Part shown: positions 8,961 to 18,471 of the stretch, piece after piece
Layout of the letters: each line of letters begins with the position of its first letter
Position numbering within the stretch: the stretch's first letter is position 1
Origin: Hyphomicrobiales bacterium
GTDB taxonomy: Bacteria; Pseudomonadota; Alphaproteobacteria; Rhizobiales; Rhizobiaceae
NCBI GenBank assembly: GCA_900473745.1
Contig: UCMW01000007.1
Coordinates: 186,001-250,000 of the forward strand
DNA length: 64,000 nt
Reading direction: 5' to 3'
Notes under the pieces: generated by a model
The model's input: the letters and a program-made list of their open reading frames with translations, nothing else
Database searches by the model: none
What the model was told of the DNA's origin: nothing
Position numbers and translations under genes: made by a program

Positions 8961-9881
8961 TCAGCCTCGTGACATCGACACACCGTAAATGCGCGAAGGC
9001 TCGCTCGCATCGAGGACTGGAATTTCGACACAGGGCAGGTTCCGCTCGTGGATTACCCTGTCGCGCCCACAGTCCTTGGCGAGATAGAGAGCCCTGTCCG
9101 CAGCCGCATAGACGCCTTCCACACGCCGGCCAGGTATGAAATCGGCGACCCCGATCGAGACTGTCACAGCCAGGTCCTTGTCATCGAAAACACTGGCACC
9201 GGCCGCCACGGCCTGGCGGGCCTGGTCGAGCATCGCAAGCCTTTGGTCGACCTCACCGCCATTGAGGATGACGCCAAACTCCTCGCCGCCCAACCGCGCC
9301 ACCAGTGGCATGTCGCCGAACACCCGAGCAAGGACGACAGCAATCGCCCGGATGACCTCGTCCCCCGCCTGGTGGCCGAACCGGTCATTGATGCGCTTGA
9401 ACCGGTCGATGTCGATGATGGCGAGCGATGCGTCACCATCGACCGTGACGAGTGCATCGTTGAAGGCGCGCCGATTGGCCAGCCCGGTCAGGCTGTCTGT
9501 CTGGCTGAGACGCTGGAACTCGGCCCGAGAGCAGTCGAGATCGCGGATGACATGTCCCGCGACATAGGCGAGCGCGCCGGAGAGAATGCCGGCAAACAGC
9601 CAGGAAAAGGCGACGATCAGCTTCGCCATTTGCGCCAGCGGCAGGGCAAGAATGTGCAATCCGTAAAGCAGCGGAAGTGAAGCGAAGGCAGCAAGACTGG
9701 TGACGATCACAGACCGGAAGCCGACCGCAAGGGCAAAGCGCGAGACCGCGCCCGGAGCTTGGAAGCTCCCGGGATCAATCCTTTGCCATAGCCAATTGCA
9801 GACGAGAATCACTGCATGCTCCTTCATGAACATGCGCATTGGATTAGGCCCGGACACTTCCTCAATTGCTAATGTAATCAT
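8961..9881 (-). CDS. Membrane-anchored GGDEF protein (diguanylate cyclase) inside the urease cluster
   Basis: A 306-residue protein with two predicted membrane segments (about residues 50-80 and 85-115) and a C-terminal GGDEF domain ([13 protein letters not shown], then [13 protein letters not shown], then SIGVADF, ending with [19 protein letters not shown]). The active-site signature reads GGEEF, which is catalytically competent in this family, so it should make cyclic di-GMP. The RxxD product-inhibition site expected just before the signature is absent. It lies between the TIGR02117 gene and ureE on the urease strand with short gaps. The start is uncertain (9881, or 9839 at MRMFMKE). Its link to urease is positional only. 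Confidence 0.9.
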   Translation of the reverse strand: MITLAIEEVSGPNPMRMFMKEHAVILVCNWLWQRIDPGSFQAPGAVSRFALAVGFRSVIVTSLAAFASLPLLYGLHILALPLAQMAKLIVAFSWLFAGILSGALAYVAGHVIRDLDCSRAEFQRLSQTDSLTGLANRRAFNDALVTVDGDASLAIIDIDRFKRINDRFGHQAGDEVIRAIAVVLARVFGDMPLVARLGGEEFGVILNGGEVDQRLAMLDQARQAVAAGASVFDDKDLAVTVSIGVADFIPGRRVEGVYAAADRALYLAKDCGRDRVIHERNLPCVEIPVLDASEPSRIYGVSMSRG

Positions 9882-9987
9882 TCAAATGCGAGAGATCGGG
9901 CATATGAATGCGACCCGACCTAAAATGGACGAATACGCGACAATCGGGAGAATTCGTAGGCAAACCAGCTCTCGCCCGGCGAGCGGA

Positions 9988-10671
9988 TCACGAGCCCTTA
10001 TGCAGGTCGATGGAGAGATCGAGCAATTGCGGCAGCGGCGTCCACCAGCCGGTTCGAACCCCGCCAGCGCGCACCATGGCCGCCGTCCAGGTGTTACAGC
10101 CGATCAATGCGTTGAAGGACCCTACGGCCTCGAAGAACGCATCGTCCGTGCCATAGGCCGCCCCGGGAACGACAACCGGCGCATCGCCTTTGCGCACGAA
10201 GCTCGCCCGTATTGCAGCGATCATCTGACTGCGCCCCTCAGCTGTAACCGCCAGAGGACGAACCGCCGGATGGGACAGATCAATCAGTCCTGCGACTGAA
10301 ACATGCATCACCGATCGATCGATCGTCAGCGCCCTCAGGACCGGCAGCGGTCGGAGATCGCCCCAGGTCGGCGTCTCGATGTAGAAGGACCGCCCGCCCC
10401 AGCCGAAGACGAGATACTCGACCCCAGGCATGTCCACCGGCAAGCCGGCAGGGATGAAGTCGGCGAAGGCGACGCGAACCTCGTCATCCATGGGCAGCGC
10501 GATGTCTGTATGGATCGGATTTGCCAGAAGCAGGATCTCAGCACCGGCCGAGGCCGCAGCAGGCGTCGCCAGGGGGCGAGCCACGACCGTGCCGAGCACG
10601 ATCAGAATGGCCACGACACCTACGGCGCAAGCGAGCACCTTCATAAAAAACGTCATCTGGATCCGGTTCAA
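9988..10671 (-). CDS. TIGR02117/DUF2459 urease-region membrane-anchored protein
   Basis: A 227-residue protein with an N-terminal hydrophobic anchor (about residues 9-33) and a periplasmic domain with the features of the TIGR02117/DUF2459 family: HTDIALPM near residue 54, VFGWGGRSFYIETPTWGDL near 88, a CNTWTAAMVRAGG block near 193 and a terminal GWWTP. The His/Cys arrangement hints at a papain-like or transglutaminase-like fold, but function is unknown. The family is named for its frequent presence in urease regions of proteobacteria. The frame begins at TTG 10671, overlapping the previous stop by 4 bp (TTGA); ATG at 10656 is an alternative. Confidence 0.8.
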   Translation of the reverse strand: MNRIQMTFFMKVLACAVGVVAILIVLGTVVARPLATPAAASAGAEILLLANPIHTDIALPMDDEVRVAFADFIPAGLPVDMPGVEYLVFGWGGRSFYIETPTWGDLRPLPVLRALTIDRSVMHVSVAGLIDLSHPAVRPLAVTAEGRSQMIAAIRASFVRKGDAPVVVPGAAYGTDDAFFEAVGSFNALIGCNTWTAAMVRAGGVRTGWWTPLPQLLDLSIDLHKGS

Positions 10672-10910
10672 TCCACGAGGTCGAGCCTGTTCTCTATCCG
10701 ACGTACCGTGTCGGCCATCCGGTCCAGGCGCAAGCCGCGTTCGGCCACACCGCCAGCGTCCGTGCCCTGATCCCGGCGCAGACCGGCCAGACCAATCTCC
10801 ATACGTGTCAAACGATTGCGCTGCTCGAGCATGGTATCGCGAACATCACGAAGGTCTGCGCGGATCGCACGCAGATGCTCAAGAACAAGATTGTTCACAT
10901 CATCGGCCAT
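10668..10910 (-). CDS. Small coiled-coil protein of the urease operon
   Basis: An 80-residue acidic and arginine-rich protein with heptad-like spacing (EHLRAIRADLRDVRDTMLEQ and DRMADTVRRIENRLDLVD at the ends), predicted to be nearly all alpha-helical. There is no signal peptide, metal motif or membrane segment. It overlaps the TIGR02117 gene by 4 bp and follows ureC by about 100 bp on the same strand, so it is probably translated in the urease transcript. Similar short proteins are common in rhizobia without known function. Confidence 0.7.
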   Translation of the reverse strand: MADDVNNLVLEHLRAIRADLRDVRDTMLEQRNRLTRMEIGLAGLRRDQGTDAGGVAERGLRLDRMADTVRRIENRLDLVD

Positions 10911-11007
10911 GCCATCTCTCCATCACCCCACCGTCGATGATACATCAGCAAACGATGCCCGCAACCATGAAGAGACCAAGCGCGCACCGGACATGCGCCA
11001 CCAGCTA

Positions 11008-12720
11008 TCAGAATAGAAAATATCGCTGCGCCATCGGCAGTTTCGTCGCAGGTTCACAGGTCAGCAACTCGCCATCGGCGCGCACTTCGTAGGTTTCCGG
11101 ATCCACTTCCACATGTGGCGTCAAGTCGTTGTGGATCATCGACTTCTTCGAGATGCCGCCACGCGTGTTCTTGACGGCCACGAGCTGCTTGGCAACGCCC
11201 AGACGATTGCCGAGACCGGCATCGATGGCAGCCTGGCTGACGAAGGTGACGGACGTATTGGTGCGTGCCTTGCCATAGGCGCCGAACATCGGACGGTAGT
11301 GCACCGGCTGCGGCGTCGGGATCGAGGCGTTCGGATCGCCCATCGGCGCGGCCGCAATCATGCCGCCCATCAGGATCATGTCCGGCTTCACGCCGAAGAA
11401 GGCCGGGTTCCAGATGACGAGGTCGGCACGTTTGCCGACTTCAACCGAGCCGATCTCATGGGACACCCCATGGGCGATCGCCGGGTTGATCGTGTATTTG
11501 GCGATGTAGCGCTTGGCGCGCATATTGTCGTTGTCGCCGGTTTCCGACGGCAGTGCGCCGCGCTGGCGCTTCATCTTGTCGGCCGTCTGCCAGGTGCGGA
11601 TGATCACCTCGCCGACGCGGCCCATTGCCTGACTGTCCGACGAGATGATCGAGAAGGCGCCGATATCATGCAGGATGTCTTCCGCCGCGATCGTTTCCTT
11701 GCGGATGCGGCTTTCGGCAAAAGCGATGTCTTCCGGGATCGACGAGGAAAGATGATGGCAGACCATCAGCATGTCCAAGTGCTCGGCAATCGTGTTGACC
11801 GTATAGGGCCGAGTCGGATTGGTCGATGACGGGATCACGTTCATCTGGCCACAGATCTTGATGATGTCGGGCGCGTGACCGCCGCCCGCCCCTTCCGTGT
11901 GGAAAGCATGAATGGTGCGGCCCCGGATCGCGTTAACCGTATCCTCGACAAAGCCGCTTTCGTTCAGCGTGTCCGTGTGGATCATCACCTGCACGTCATA
12001 CTGATCGGCAACGGACAGGCAGCAATCGATGGCGCCGGGCGTCGTGCCCCAGTCCTCGTGCAGCTTGAGCGAGGTAGCGCCACCCAGCACCATTTCCTCG
12101 AGCGCACCCGGCAGCGAGGCATTGCCCTTGCCAGCAAAGGCGAGGTTCATCGGAAACGCGTCGGCCGCCTCGATCATCCGGGCGATGTGCCAAGGGCCGG
12201 GCGTGCAGGTGGTGGCGAGCGTGCCATGCGCCGGACCGGTGCCGCCGCCCAGCATGCAGGTGAGGCCGCTCATCAGCGCTTCCTCGATCTGCTGCGGGCA
12301 GATGAAGTGGATATGTGCGTCCATGCCGCCCGCAGTGATGATCTTGCCCTCGCCCGCAATCGCTTCCGTGCCGGGACCGACTATGATGTTCACGCCGGGC
12401 TGAGTGTCCGGATTGCCGGCCTTCCCGATCGCAACGATCCGGCCGTCCTTCAGCCCGATATCGGCTTTCACGATCCCCCAGTGGTCGAGAATCAGCGCAT
12501 TGGTGATCACAGTATCCACGGCACCATTGGCGCGCGTCACTTGGCTCTGGCCCATGCCGTCGCGGATGACCTTGCCGCCACCGAACTTCACCTCTTCCCC
12601 ATAGGTGGTGAAATCCTTTTCCACCTCGATGAACAGCTCCGTATCTGCAAGACGCACCTTGTCGCCCGTGGTCGGACCGAACATCGAAGCATAGGCGGCG
12701 CGGGACATCTTGAAGGACAT
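11008..12720 (-). CDS. ureC: Urease catalytic subunit alpha
   Basis: Urease splits urea into ammonia and carbamate at a two-nickel centre. At 570 residues this is full length with all key residues: nickel ligands H136 and H138 (MDAHIHF), carbamylated lysine K219 (LKLHEDWG), H248, H274 (HAFHTEG), D363 (SSDSQAMGR), and the mobile flap C321-H322 (MVCHHLSS). It starts 4 bp after the accessory gene upstream. ureA and ureB are separate genes, as usual in proteobacteria, but here they are spaced out by other ORFs. Confidence 0.98.
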   Translation of the reverse strand: MSFKMSRAAYASMFGPTTGDKVRLADTELFIEVEKDFTTYGEEVKFGGGKVIRDGMGQSQVTRANGAVDTVITNALILDHWGIVKADIGLKDGRIVAIGKAGNPDTQPGVNIIVGPGTEAIAGEGKIITAGGMDAHIHFICPQQIEEALMSGLTCMLGGGTGPAHGTLATTCTPGPWHIARMIEAADAFPMNLAFAGKGNASLPGALEEMVLGGATSLKLHEDWGTTPGAIDCCLSVADQYDVQVMIHTDTLNESGFVEDTVNAIRGRTIHAFHTEGAGGGHAPDIIKICGQMNVIPSSTNPTRPYTVNTIAEHLDMLMVCHHLSSSIPEDIAFAESRIRKETIAAEDILHDIGAFSIISSDSQAMGRVGEVIIRTWQTADKMKRQRGALPSETGDNDNMRAKRYIAKYTINPAIAHGVSHEIGSVEVGKRADLVIWNPAFFGVKPDMILMGGMIAAAPMGDPNASIPTPQPVHYRPMFGAYGKARTNTSVTFVSQAAIDAGLGNRLGVAKQLVAVKNTRGGISKKSMIHNDLTPHVEVDPETYEVRADGELLTCEPATKLPMAQRYFLF

Positions 12721-12724
12721 GGCG

Positions 12725-13375
12725 TCAGGTTCCTTGGGCGAGGGAAGAAGCGAAGAGGGGTTGCAACCGCATCACGCGGCCGCTGGCAATATACTGGTCG
12801 ACCAGTCGACGCTCGGCATCGAAGGGATGGCCGTCCCAGCCGCTATGGCCGAAACCGGCGAGGATGATCGTGTCGCTGGCATGCCGCGGGTCGGACAAGA
12901 GCGCCTGGATCACGACCAGGCCGCTGGACGGCACGACATAGGGTTCGGCACCCAGCGCCAGAAGGGCGTCGTCGAGCGCGTCATGCACCGAGCGGTTGAT
13001 GATCCGGTGCTGTTTGCCGTTGGCCGTCGCAAAGGTCGCAAAGCCATCGGTGTAATCATCGCAGAAGTCATCGAGCTCGGGATGGCTGATCGCGAGGTGC
13101 GGCTTGAGATCCGCGAACTTCTCCGGATCGCGCACCGACCAGATCTCGGCCGTGCGTCGGACGGCCTCGCTGTCGCGCCATTCGGGATCGGCGAGCATGG
13201 CAGCGCCCGGGCGCCCCGTGTTGCACACGGCGATCACATCGGTCTTGCGACCGGCCGCGCCGAAATTGCGGCTACCGTTGAAGCGGATGACCATGTCTGC
13301 CGCGTCGATCAGGGGAGCTGCCCCCTCATCCACCGCACCATTGCCCACGATCATGATCTGTCTTGCCCGAGCCAT
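12725..13375 (-). CDS. Urease-operon accessory protein, glycosyltransferase-29-like
   Basis: A 216-residue protein between the LprI-like gene and ureC. It opens with [14 protein letters not shown], followed by [31 protein letters not shown], then [12 protein letters not shown] and [18 protein letters not shown], a pattern like bacterial proteins of the sialyltransferase-like GT29 fold that bind a nucleotide sugar. Close homologues are annotated only as urease operon accessory proteins in rhizobia. Its substrate and any real role in urease maturation are unknown. It is tightly packed in the operon (4 bp to ureC, 12 bp to the gene upstream). Confidence 0.8.
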   Translation of the reverse strand: MARARQIMIVGNGAVDEGAAPLIDAADMVIRFNGSRNFGAAGRKTDVIAVCNTGRPGAAMLADPEWRDSEAVRRTAEIWSVRDPEKFADLKPHLAISHPELDDFCDDYTDGFATFATANGKQHRIINRSVHDALDDALLALGAEPYVVPSSGLVVIQALLSDPRHASDTIILAGFGHSGWDGHPFDAERRLVDQYIASGRVMRLQPLFASSLAQGT

Positions 13376-13387
13376 CGCGTCACACCC

Positions 13388-13816
13388 TCAATAGAGCCCG
13401 ACCAGCGATTTCAGCTCTTCCGTACGGCGCGTCGTCAGTTCCGCAAGGCAGGACGAAATCGTCAAAGGCTGCATCGAACCACCTTGGACCGAGTAACCTT
13501 CGACATCACAGGCCGCGTCGCGATAGGCGAGCCAGGCACGCTGCGAAACCAGAAGCCGCTTGGCAGCCCCGTTGTCGTCCGAGGGCGGCGACGACTTGTC
13601 CCATTCGAGGAGAGCGGCGCGTGTCTCGGCCCATTGGGCATTCATTGCGGTATCGGCTAGTCGATAGTCCTCGGCCGCACATTGGTTCATGTCGGCCTGG
13701 GTCTGGGCATTGTTGCAATCGACGTTCTGCACATCCTCGCTCGAGGCCGGCGCGTCCTTCAGCAATACGCAGCCACACGTGAGGAGGATCAGACCCCAGT
13801 TCATTGAACGCACCAT
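13388..13816 (-). CDS. LprI-like (DUF1311) secreted protein
   Basis: A 142-residue exported protein with a short signal peptide or lipoprotein-type leader (LILLTCGCVLL). The DUF1311/LprI features are clear: CNNAQTQADMNQCAAEDY, then LLVSQRAWLAYRDAACD, then a Gly/Ser turn before ISSCLAELTTRRTEEL; six cysteines in the mature part suggest disulfides. LprI-type proteins include a mycobacterial lysozyme inhibitor, but most members have no known role. It sits between ureB and the GT29-like gene in the urease operon. Confidence 0.85.
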   Translation of the reverse strand: MVRSMNWGLILLTCGCVLLKDAPASSEDVQNVDCNNAQTQADMNQCAAEDYRLADTAMNAQWAETRAALLEWDKSSPPSDDNGAAKRLLVSQRAWLAYRDAACDVEGYSVQGGSMQPLTISSCLAELTTRRTEELKSLVGLY

Positions 13817-13847
13817 AACAGCTTCCTATTCAGATAAATGGACATGA

Positions 13848-14153
13848 TTAGACTTTGCCCATGATCTGCTGGCGGAAACCATATACCTCGCGCAGACCCG
13901 ACAACGGGATCAGCGTGACCTGCCGCGTCTGGCCTGGCTCGAACCGCACGGCCGTACCGGCCGGAATGTCGAGCCGCATTCCTCTCGCCTGCTCACGCTC
14001 GAAGAGGAGCCCGGCATTGGTTTCGAAGAAATGATAGTGACTGCCGACCTGAACCGGCCGGTCGCCACTGTTGGACACCTCGATCGTGACGGTCGGATGA
14101 CCGGCGTTGAGTTCGATTTCGCCTTGCGCGGGAATGATTTCACCGGGGATCAT
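13848..14153 (-). CDS. ureB: Urease subunit beta
   Basis: A 101-residue structural subunit that packs against UreC. It begins [18 protein letters not shown] and contains [13 protein letters not shown] and [14 protein letters not shown], the standard UreB signature, ending in [10 protein letters not shown]. Full length, start unambiguous. The DUF1272 gene lies 70 bp upstream and the LprI-like gene follows. Confidence 0.97.
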   Translation of the reverse strand: MIPGEIIPAQGEIELNAGHPTVTIEVSNSGDRPVQVGSHYHFFETNAGLLFEREQARGMRLDIPAGTAVRFEPGQTRQVTLIPLSGLREVYGFRQQIMGKV

Positions 14154-14222
14154 GACACTTCAACTCCAGACCAAGAGGGCGCCTTTGACAAGACGATTAT
14201 GATTGCAAACGCAACAACGGGC

Positions 14223-14477
14223 TCAGGCGGCGCGGGAAGGCGCGCATCCCTCGGCCTTGAGGACTCGCTTTGTGGAAGCCGGATTGTTGGCAAGCTTGCC
14301 TGCAGGGCGGATCGGCCGGCGCACCAGTTCGCCACCGCAATTCGGGCAGAGGCCGGCAAGCGTGGTCGAGGCGCAGTCGGCGCAGAAAGTGCATTCGAAA
14401 CTGCAGATCATCGCCAGGCTCTCCGGCGGCAGATCCTTGTCGCAGCACTCGCAATTGGGTCGAAGTTCCAGCGCCAT
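14223..14477 (-). CDS. DUF1272 zinc-ribbon-like protein
   Basis: An 84-residue protein with a cysteine-rich core (LRPNCECCDKDLPP, CSFECTFCADCA, then LCPNCGGELVRRP), matching DUF1272. Nine cysteines in CxxC-like pairs point to one or two zinc sites. Function is unknown. It is inserted between ureA and ureB, 10 bp after the ureA stop, so it is cotranscribed. In other rhizobia this family also occurs in this place. Confidence 0.85.
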   Translation of the reverse strand: MALELRPNCECCDKDLPPESLAMICSFECTFCADCASTTLAGLCPNCGGELVRRPIRPAGKLANNPASTKRVLKAEGCAPSRAA

Positions 14478-14487
14478 GCTCAGGTCC

Positions 14488-14790
14488 TCAGCGAATGGGT
14501 TCGTGCACGGTCACGAGCTTCGTGCCATCGGGGAAGGTCGCCTCGATCTGCACGTCGTGGATCATCTCGGCAATGCCTTCCATCACCTGGTCGCGGGTGA
14601 TGACATGGGCGCCCGCCTCCATCAGATCCGCCACCATCCGGCCGTCACGCGCACCTTCGACGACGAAATCGGTGATCAGCGCGATCGCTTCCGGATAGTT
14701 GAGCTTCACGCCCCGTTCCAGCCGACGACGGGCCACCATGGCGGCCATCGCGATCAGCAGTTTGTCCTTTTCCCGCGGCGTCAGATTCAT
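14488..14790 (-). CDS. ureA: Urease subunit gamma
   Basis: A 100-residue structural urease subunit starting [22 protein letters not shown] and carrying [21 protein letters not shown] and the C-terminal VHEPIR. Length and motifs match UreA exactly. It lies 22 bp after ureD. Confidence 0.97.
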   Translation of the reverse strand: MNLTPREKDKLLIAMAAMVARRRLERGVKLNYPEAIALITDFVVEGARDGRMVADLMEAGAHVITRDQVMEGIAEMIHDVQIEATFPDGTKLVTVHEPIR

Positions 14791-14812
14791 GCGTGCTCCA
14801 ATGGCGTGATCG

Positions 14813-15631
14813 TCAGAGATTCCAGACTTTTGGCACAGACGCGCCCCCGCGCAAGGCCGAAATGACGGGCAACAGGATTTTTCTCAAGGCAAAGCCGTCA
14901 GGGGCGGCCACACGGGCAACAAGCTTGCCTTGCCAATGACTTACGCCGCCCATTTCTTCACCGATATGCTCACGGATTGGGCGGATCAGTGCTTCGGCAC
15001 GCGGGCTGACGAGGATCAGCGTGGCGAAGGCGACGCGTCCGGCCAACACCGCCGGAGATGCTACAAGGTTAGCGACATCCCCCCCGAGCTTCAGCTCTTC
15101 GGCATGCAATAGCTGCCCCCCACGGCGGATCCGCCAGCGGTCGCGAACCAGACCAGCATTCATCGCCTCGCCCATGGCTTTGCGCCCGAGCAGGATCGCC
15201 TCGACGGCCAAGAATTCGGCGTCCTTGGCGAGGTCGACCTCCAGCCGGCGCGTCAGAGATGCGTTGTCGAAGAGAATGCTTTCCTGCGGCAGCCAATGCA
15301 TCCTGGCGCCCTCGTCCACCTCGATGCGCGTGGTGATCTGGCCGGTACCGGCAGAGGCCTTATAGATCTTCTCGCAGGCCTGTGTGGTCGCGGTGAGGAA
15401 GCACCCGGGACCGGCCCTGAAACTCCAGTCGAACTGGTCCCCGCCGGTGATGCCGCCGGCGGTGTTGATGATGACGGCCTCAAGCTCGTCGCTGAAGGTC
15501 TCAGGCAGGCGGATCTTCGCCGCCCCCTCCTGATAAAGCTCGGCGATGCGCGTGCGCCCGCCGAGCGACTTCGTCACAAGTCGTCCGACACCAACCGCGC
15601 GTTGCTGTCTGGTTTGCTGGATGGGCTGCAC
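14813..15631 (-). CDS. ureD: Urease accessory protein UreD (UreH)
   Basis: UreD is the scaffold that binds apo-urease and recruits UreF and UreG. The family core is clear: [56 protein letters not shown]. The frame stays open upstream to 15745, but the first 38 codons are not UreD-like; a GTG at 15631 with an AGGGGA site gives 272 residues, the normal length. With that start the gene overlaps the end of the upstream esterase gene by 58 bp in another frame. Confidence 0.93.
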   Translation of the reverse strand: MQPIQQTRQQRAVGVGRLVTKSLGGRTRIAELYQEGAAKIRLPETFSDELEAVIINTAGGITGGDQFDWSFRAGPGCFLTATTQACEKIYKASAGTGQITTRIEVDEGARMHWLPQESILFDNASLTRRLEVDLAKDAEFLAVEAILLGRKAMGEAMNAGLVRDRWRIRRGGQLLHAEELKLGGDVANLVASPAVLAGRVAFATLILVSPRAEALIRPIREHIGEEMGGVSHWQGKLVARVAAPDGFALRKILLPVISALRGGASVPKVWNL

Positions 15632-16701
15632 CTTGTCCCCTGCCCGCCATCGCTGATCGCGGCGGTTTTCTGTTTGTCGCCGCAGGCATTCTCGACCGCG
15701 ACTGTCGCAATCATCTCGCCGCCCGAGGCCCTGAAGAACTCCCACATTCTATCGGTCGCATCAACCTCGCGGATCGCCTTGTCGCCATTGGAGGCGAGGC
15801 GGAAGCGGACCGTGCGGGCCGGCCAGGCGTGGTCGGCGCTGGCAATTACATAGGAAACGACGCTGGTGCCGGCACGGCAGCCGGCATAAGTGGCCACGTC
15901 GGCATTCTTGCCCGTCTCGAGCGAGGCCCGCGTCTCGCAGCCGTTCAGCTCCGCCCAGCGGTTGAGCGCCACTTCGCCGCCATAGCGCCAATAGGCCCGG
16001 CCACCGCCCTCGAACGGATTGACGTGATCCTTCTTGCCGGAAAAGGCGATGATCGACACCGGACGGCTCGGCTGGCAGCTTTCCCGCCGCGGCTGCCAGA
16101 CGCCGTTCTCCTCGACGGGGGTTCCGGCACGCAGGCCCATGACGAAACCGGCAGCGGCAAAGTCACCGAAGCCGTTGCATATATACTGCGACAGCATGCG
16201 CCCGCCGCCGGAATAGCCCGAGGCATAAACCTTGGTGGCATCGATGCAGAGCGTATCCTTGGCAAGCTTCAGAAGCTGGCGGATGGCGGCGGATTCATCC
16301 GCCCCCTCACCCGCCGTGACACCGGGCACGTTCCAGGCATGCGTATTGGGCAATTCGCCCTTCAGGCTGCCGGCCAGCGCCATGACCACGAAGCCCTCGC
16401 GCTCGGCGACCTCGTTCCAATGGCTGCGGCCAAGCTGGACCTTGGGATTGCTGTTCGATCCATGGAAATCGAGGACCAGCGGTACCTTTTTCTTGCCCGT
16501 ATAGCTGGACGGAATGACATAGACCGCCTCGCGATCCACGCCACCGGACTGGAAAGTGAGGCCATACTGGCCGGGCTCGATCGGGCTGCCGCAAGTGGCC
16601 GCCTCGGCAGCAACTGTCGAAACGCCGAAGAGAAAGAGCCCCGCGACCGCGCGAGCCAATACGCTCGCCCGAGCGCGGTGAGATACCGTGCTGGATGCCA
16701 T
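15574..16701 (-). CDS. Secreted esterase of the LpqC/polyhydroxybutyrate-depolymerase family
   Basis: A 375-residue secreted alpha/beta hydrolase. It has a signal peptide ([13 protein letters not shown] through VAAEA), an oxyanion region [12 protein letters not shown], the nucleophile motif [12 protein letters not shown], and a late SADHAWP that should give the catalytic histidine. Relatives are feruloyl, acetylxylan or PHB-type esterases; the substrate is unknown. ATG at 16701 has an AGAAGG site; an upstream ATG at 16758 is less likely. The C-terminal tail after WEFFRASGG is unusually long and hydrophilic and overlaps ureD by 58 bp, so this gene probably begins, or is coupled to, the urease transcript. 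Confidence 0.82.
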   Translation of the reverse strand: MASSTVSHRARASVLARAVAGLFLFGVSTVAAEAATCGSPIEPGQYGLTFQSGGVDREAVYVIPSSYTGKKKVPLVLDFHGSNSNPKVQLGRSHWNEVAEREGFVVMALAGSLKGELPNTHAWNVPGVTAGEGADESAAIRQLLKLAKDTLCIDATKVYASGYSGGGRMLSQYICNGFGDFAAAGFVMGLRAGTPVEENGVWQPRRESCQPSRPVSIIAFSGKKDHVNPFEGGGRAYWRYGGEVALNRWAELNGCETRASLETGKNADVATYAGCRAGTSVVSYVIASADHAWPARTVRFRLASNGDKAIREVDATDRMWEFFRASGGEMIATVAVENACGDKQKTAAISDGGQGTRCSPSSKPDSNARLVSDDL

Positions 16702-16798
16702 GGATGTGCCTTCTGTTCGCAGATGCGCGTTTAATACCACGCGTGTCTCCAGCATCAACCCGACTTCGCTAATAAATCATCAACCCTGTCTTGCAAAA

Positions 16799-17494
16799 TC
16801 ATACGGTCAGATGACGCCGCGCCTCCGGCGTATCGAGCGTCTCGGCCGCCCCCTGATGCACGATCTCGCCGCGATCCATGATGTAAACGTGATCGGCAAG
16901 CTCCCGGCAAAAATCCAGATATTGCTCGACCAGAAGGATCGCCATGCCGGTGGTGTCGCGCAGGTAGCGGATCGCCCGTCCGATATCCTTGATGATCGAC
17001 GGCTGGATGCCTTCGGTCGGCTCGTCCAGCACAAGGATCTTGGGCCGCGTCACCATGGCCCGCCCGATCGCCAGCTGTTGTTGCTGCCCACCGGACAAGT
17101 CGCCACCGCGCCGCGACAGCATCGTGTCCAGCACCGGGAAGAGCGCGAAGATATCATCCGGGATGAACCGGTCCTTGCGGTCGAGCGGCGCATAACCAGT
17201 CTCGAGGTTTTCCCGGACGGTCAAAAGCGGAAAGATCTCGCGCCCCTGCGGCACATATCCGACCCCGGTCCGCGCCCGGTTGAACGGCGCCATGCCATTG
17301 AGCTTCGTGCCATTGAAGGTGATCGTGCCCGCAGAGACCGCATGCTGGCCGGTAATGGCGCGCAAGAGCGACGACTTGCCGACACCGTTACGACCGAGCA
17401 CGCAGGTGATCTTGCCCATCTCGGCATTTATGGAGACGCCGCGAAGGGCTTGCGCGGCACCGTAATGGAGATTGACGTTTTCGACTGTCAGCAT
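16799..17494 (-). CDS. urtE: Urea ABC transporter ATP-binding protein UrtE
   Basis: A 231-residue ATPase of the branched-chain-type importers. Walker A GRNGVGKSS, the signature DLSGGQQQQ and Walker B LVLDEPTEGIQPS are intact; the TEGIQPSII motif is characteristic of UrtE. It powers urea import with UrtD. It ends the urt operon and lies 217 bp after urtD; a palindromic repeat fills most of that gap. Confidence 0.95.
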   Translation of the reverse strand: MLTVENVNLHYGAAQALRGVSINAEMGKITCVLGRNGVGKSSLLRAITGQHAVSAGTITFNGTKLNGMAPFNRARTGVGYVPQGREIFPLLTVRENLETGYAPLDRKDRFIPDDIFALFPVLDTMLSRRGGDLSGGQQQQLAIGRAMVTRPKILVLDEPTEGIQPSIIKDIGRAIRYLRDTTGMAILLVEQYLDFCRELADHVYIMDRGEIVHQGAAETLDTPEARRHLTV

Positions 17495-17530
17495 GATGCG
17501 AGCTCCTCGCTCGGTTGGTGCGAGGGCTTA

Positions 17531-17688
17531 CCCCCCTCTGTCACCGCGTGACATCTCCCCCACACGGGGGGAGAGTGGAGCCAGACGGACGGCCCCGTGA
17601 AATCTTGAATGCTTGCTGCGATGCGGACGATCAGCGGCGCGCCGCTCTCCCCCCTTGTGGGGGAGATCCCCGGCAGGGCAGAGGGGGG
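17531..17688. repeat. Palindromic intergenic repeat between urtD and urtE
   Basis: A 158-bp element bounded by the inverted repeat CCCCCCTCTG (17531-17540) and CAGAGGGGGG (17679-17688). Each arm contains its own hairpin around ATCTCCCCCACA/CGGGGGGAGA and TCTCCCCCCTTGTGGGGGAGA. This is the layout of rhizobial mosaic palindromic elements (RIME-like). It sits inside the urt operon, so it is likely transcribed and may shape mRNA stability or attenuate urtE expression. Confidence 0.8.
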
Positions 17689-17711
17689 TGCGCTCGGCAA
17701 AACGCCCATCC

Positions 17712-18470
17712 TCACCGCCCCAGATAATTCTCGATGACCTTCTGGTCATTCGAGACGAAATCGATCGTACCCTCGGCCAGCACCGAGCCTTCCGCCAGAC
17801 ACGTCACCTTTACGCCGAGATCGCGAATGAAGCCCATGTCATGTTCGACGACGACGACAGAGCGGGTCTTGGCGATTTCCTTGAGCAGAATGGCCGTCTC
17901 CGCCGTCTCGGCATCCGTCATGCCGGCAACCGGTTCGTCGACGAGCAGAAGCTTCGGTTCCTGCGCCAGCAACATGCCGATCTCCAGCCACTGCTTCTGC
18001 CCGTGGGAGAGATTGGCGGCGAACTCGTCCTTGCGATGCGTCAGACGAACCGTCTCCAGGATCTCCTCGATGCGCGCCTTGTCCTCGGACGACAGGCTGT
18101 AGAACAGAGTGGCAGAGACACCGCGCTTGCGGTTCAGCGCCAGTTCCAGATTGTCCCAGACGGTATGGCTTTCGAACACCGTCGGCTTCTGGAACTTGCG
18201 GCCGATCCCGAGCTGGGCGATCTCGGCCTCGTCCTTCTTGGTCAGGTCGATCTTGCCGCCATCGAAGAACACGTCGCCGCTGTCGGGCCTCGTCTTGCCG
18301 GTGATGATGTCCATCATCGTCGTCTTGCCGGCGCCATTCGGGCCGATGATCGCGCGGAGTTCCCCGGGTTCGACAATGAAGGACAGCGAATTCAGCGCCT
18401 TGAAGCCGTCGAAGGAAACCGACACGCCGTTGAGATAGAGGAGACTTGTGGTCGTCTTGTCGCTCATCAC
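17712..18470 (-). CDS. urtD: Urea ABC transporter ATP-binding protein UrtD
   Basis: A 252-residue ATPase with Walker A GPNGAGKTTMMDIITGK, signature NLSHGQKQWLEIGMLL and Walker B LLLVDEPVAGMTDAE. The SHGQKQWLEIG and DEPVAGMTD forms are typical of UrtD and separate it from LivG. The start (MMSDKTT) is 1 bp from the urtC stop, so it is coupled. Confidence 0.95.
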   Translation of the reverse strand: MMSDKTTTSLLYLNGVSVSFDGFKALNSLSFIVEPGELRAIIGPNGAGKTTMMDIITGKTRPDSGDVFFDGGKIDLTKKDEAEIAQLGIGRKFQKPTVFESHTVWDNLELALNRKRGVSATLFYSLSSEDKARIEEILETVRLTHRKDEFAANLSHGQKQWLEIGMLLAQEPKLLLVDEPVAGMTDAETAETAILLKEIAKTRSVVVVEHDMGFIRDLGVKVTCLAEGSVLAEGTIDFVSNDQKVIENYLGR

Positions 18471-18471
18471 A

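Noticed and set aside
15632..15745. Longer N-terminus for UreD
   Set aside because: The first 38 codons upstream of GTG 15631 show no UreD similarity and lie inside the esterase gene; the shorter start gives normal length and has a ribosome site.
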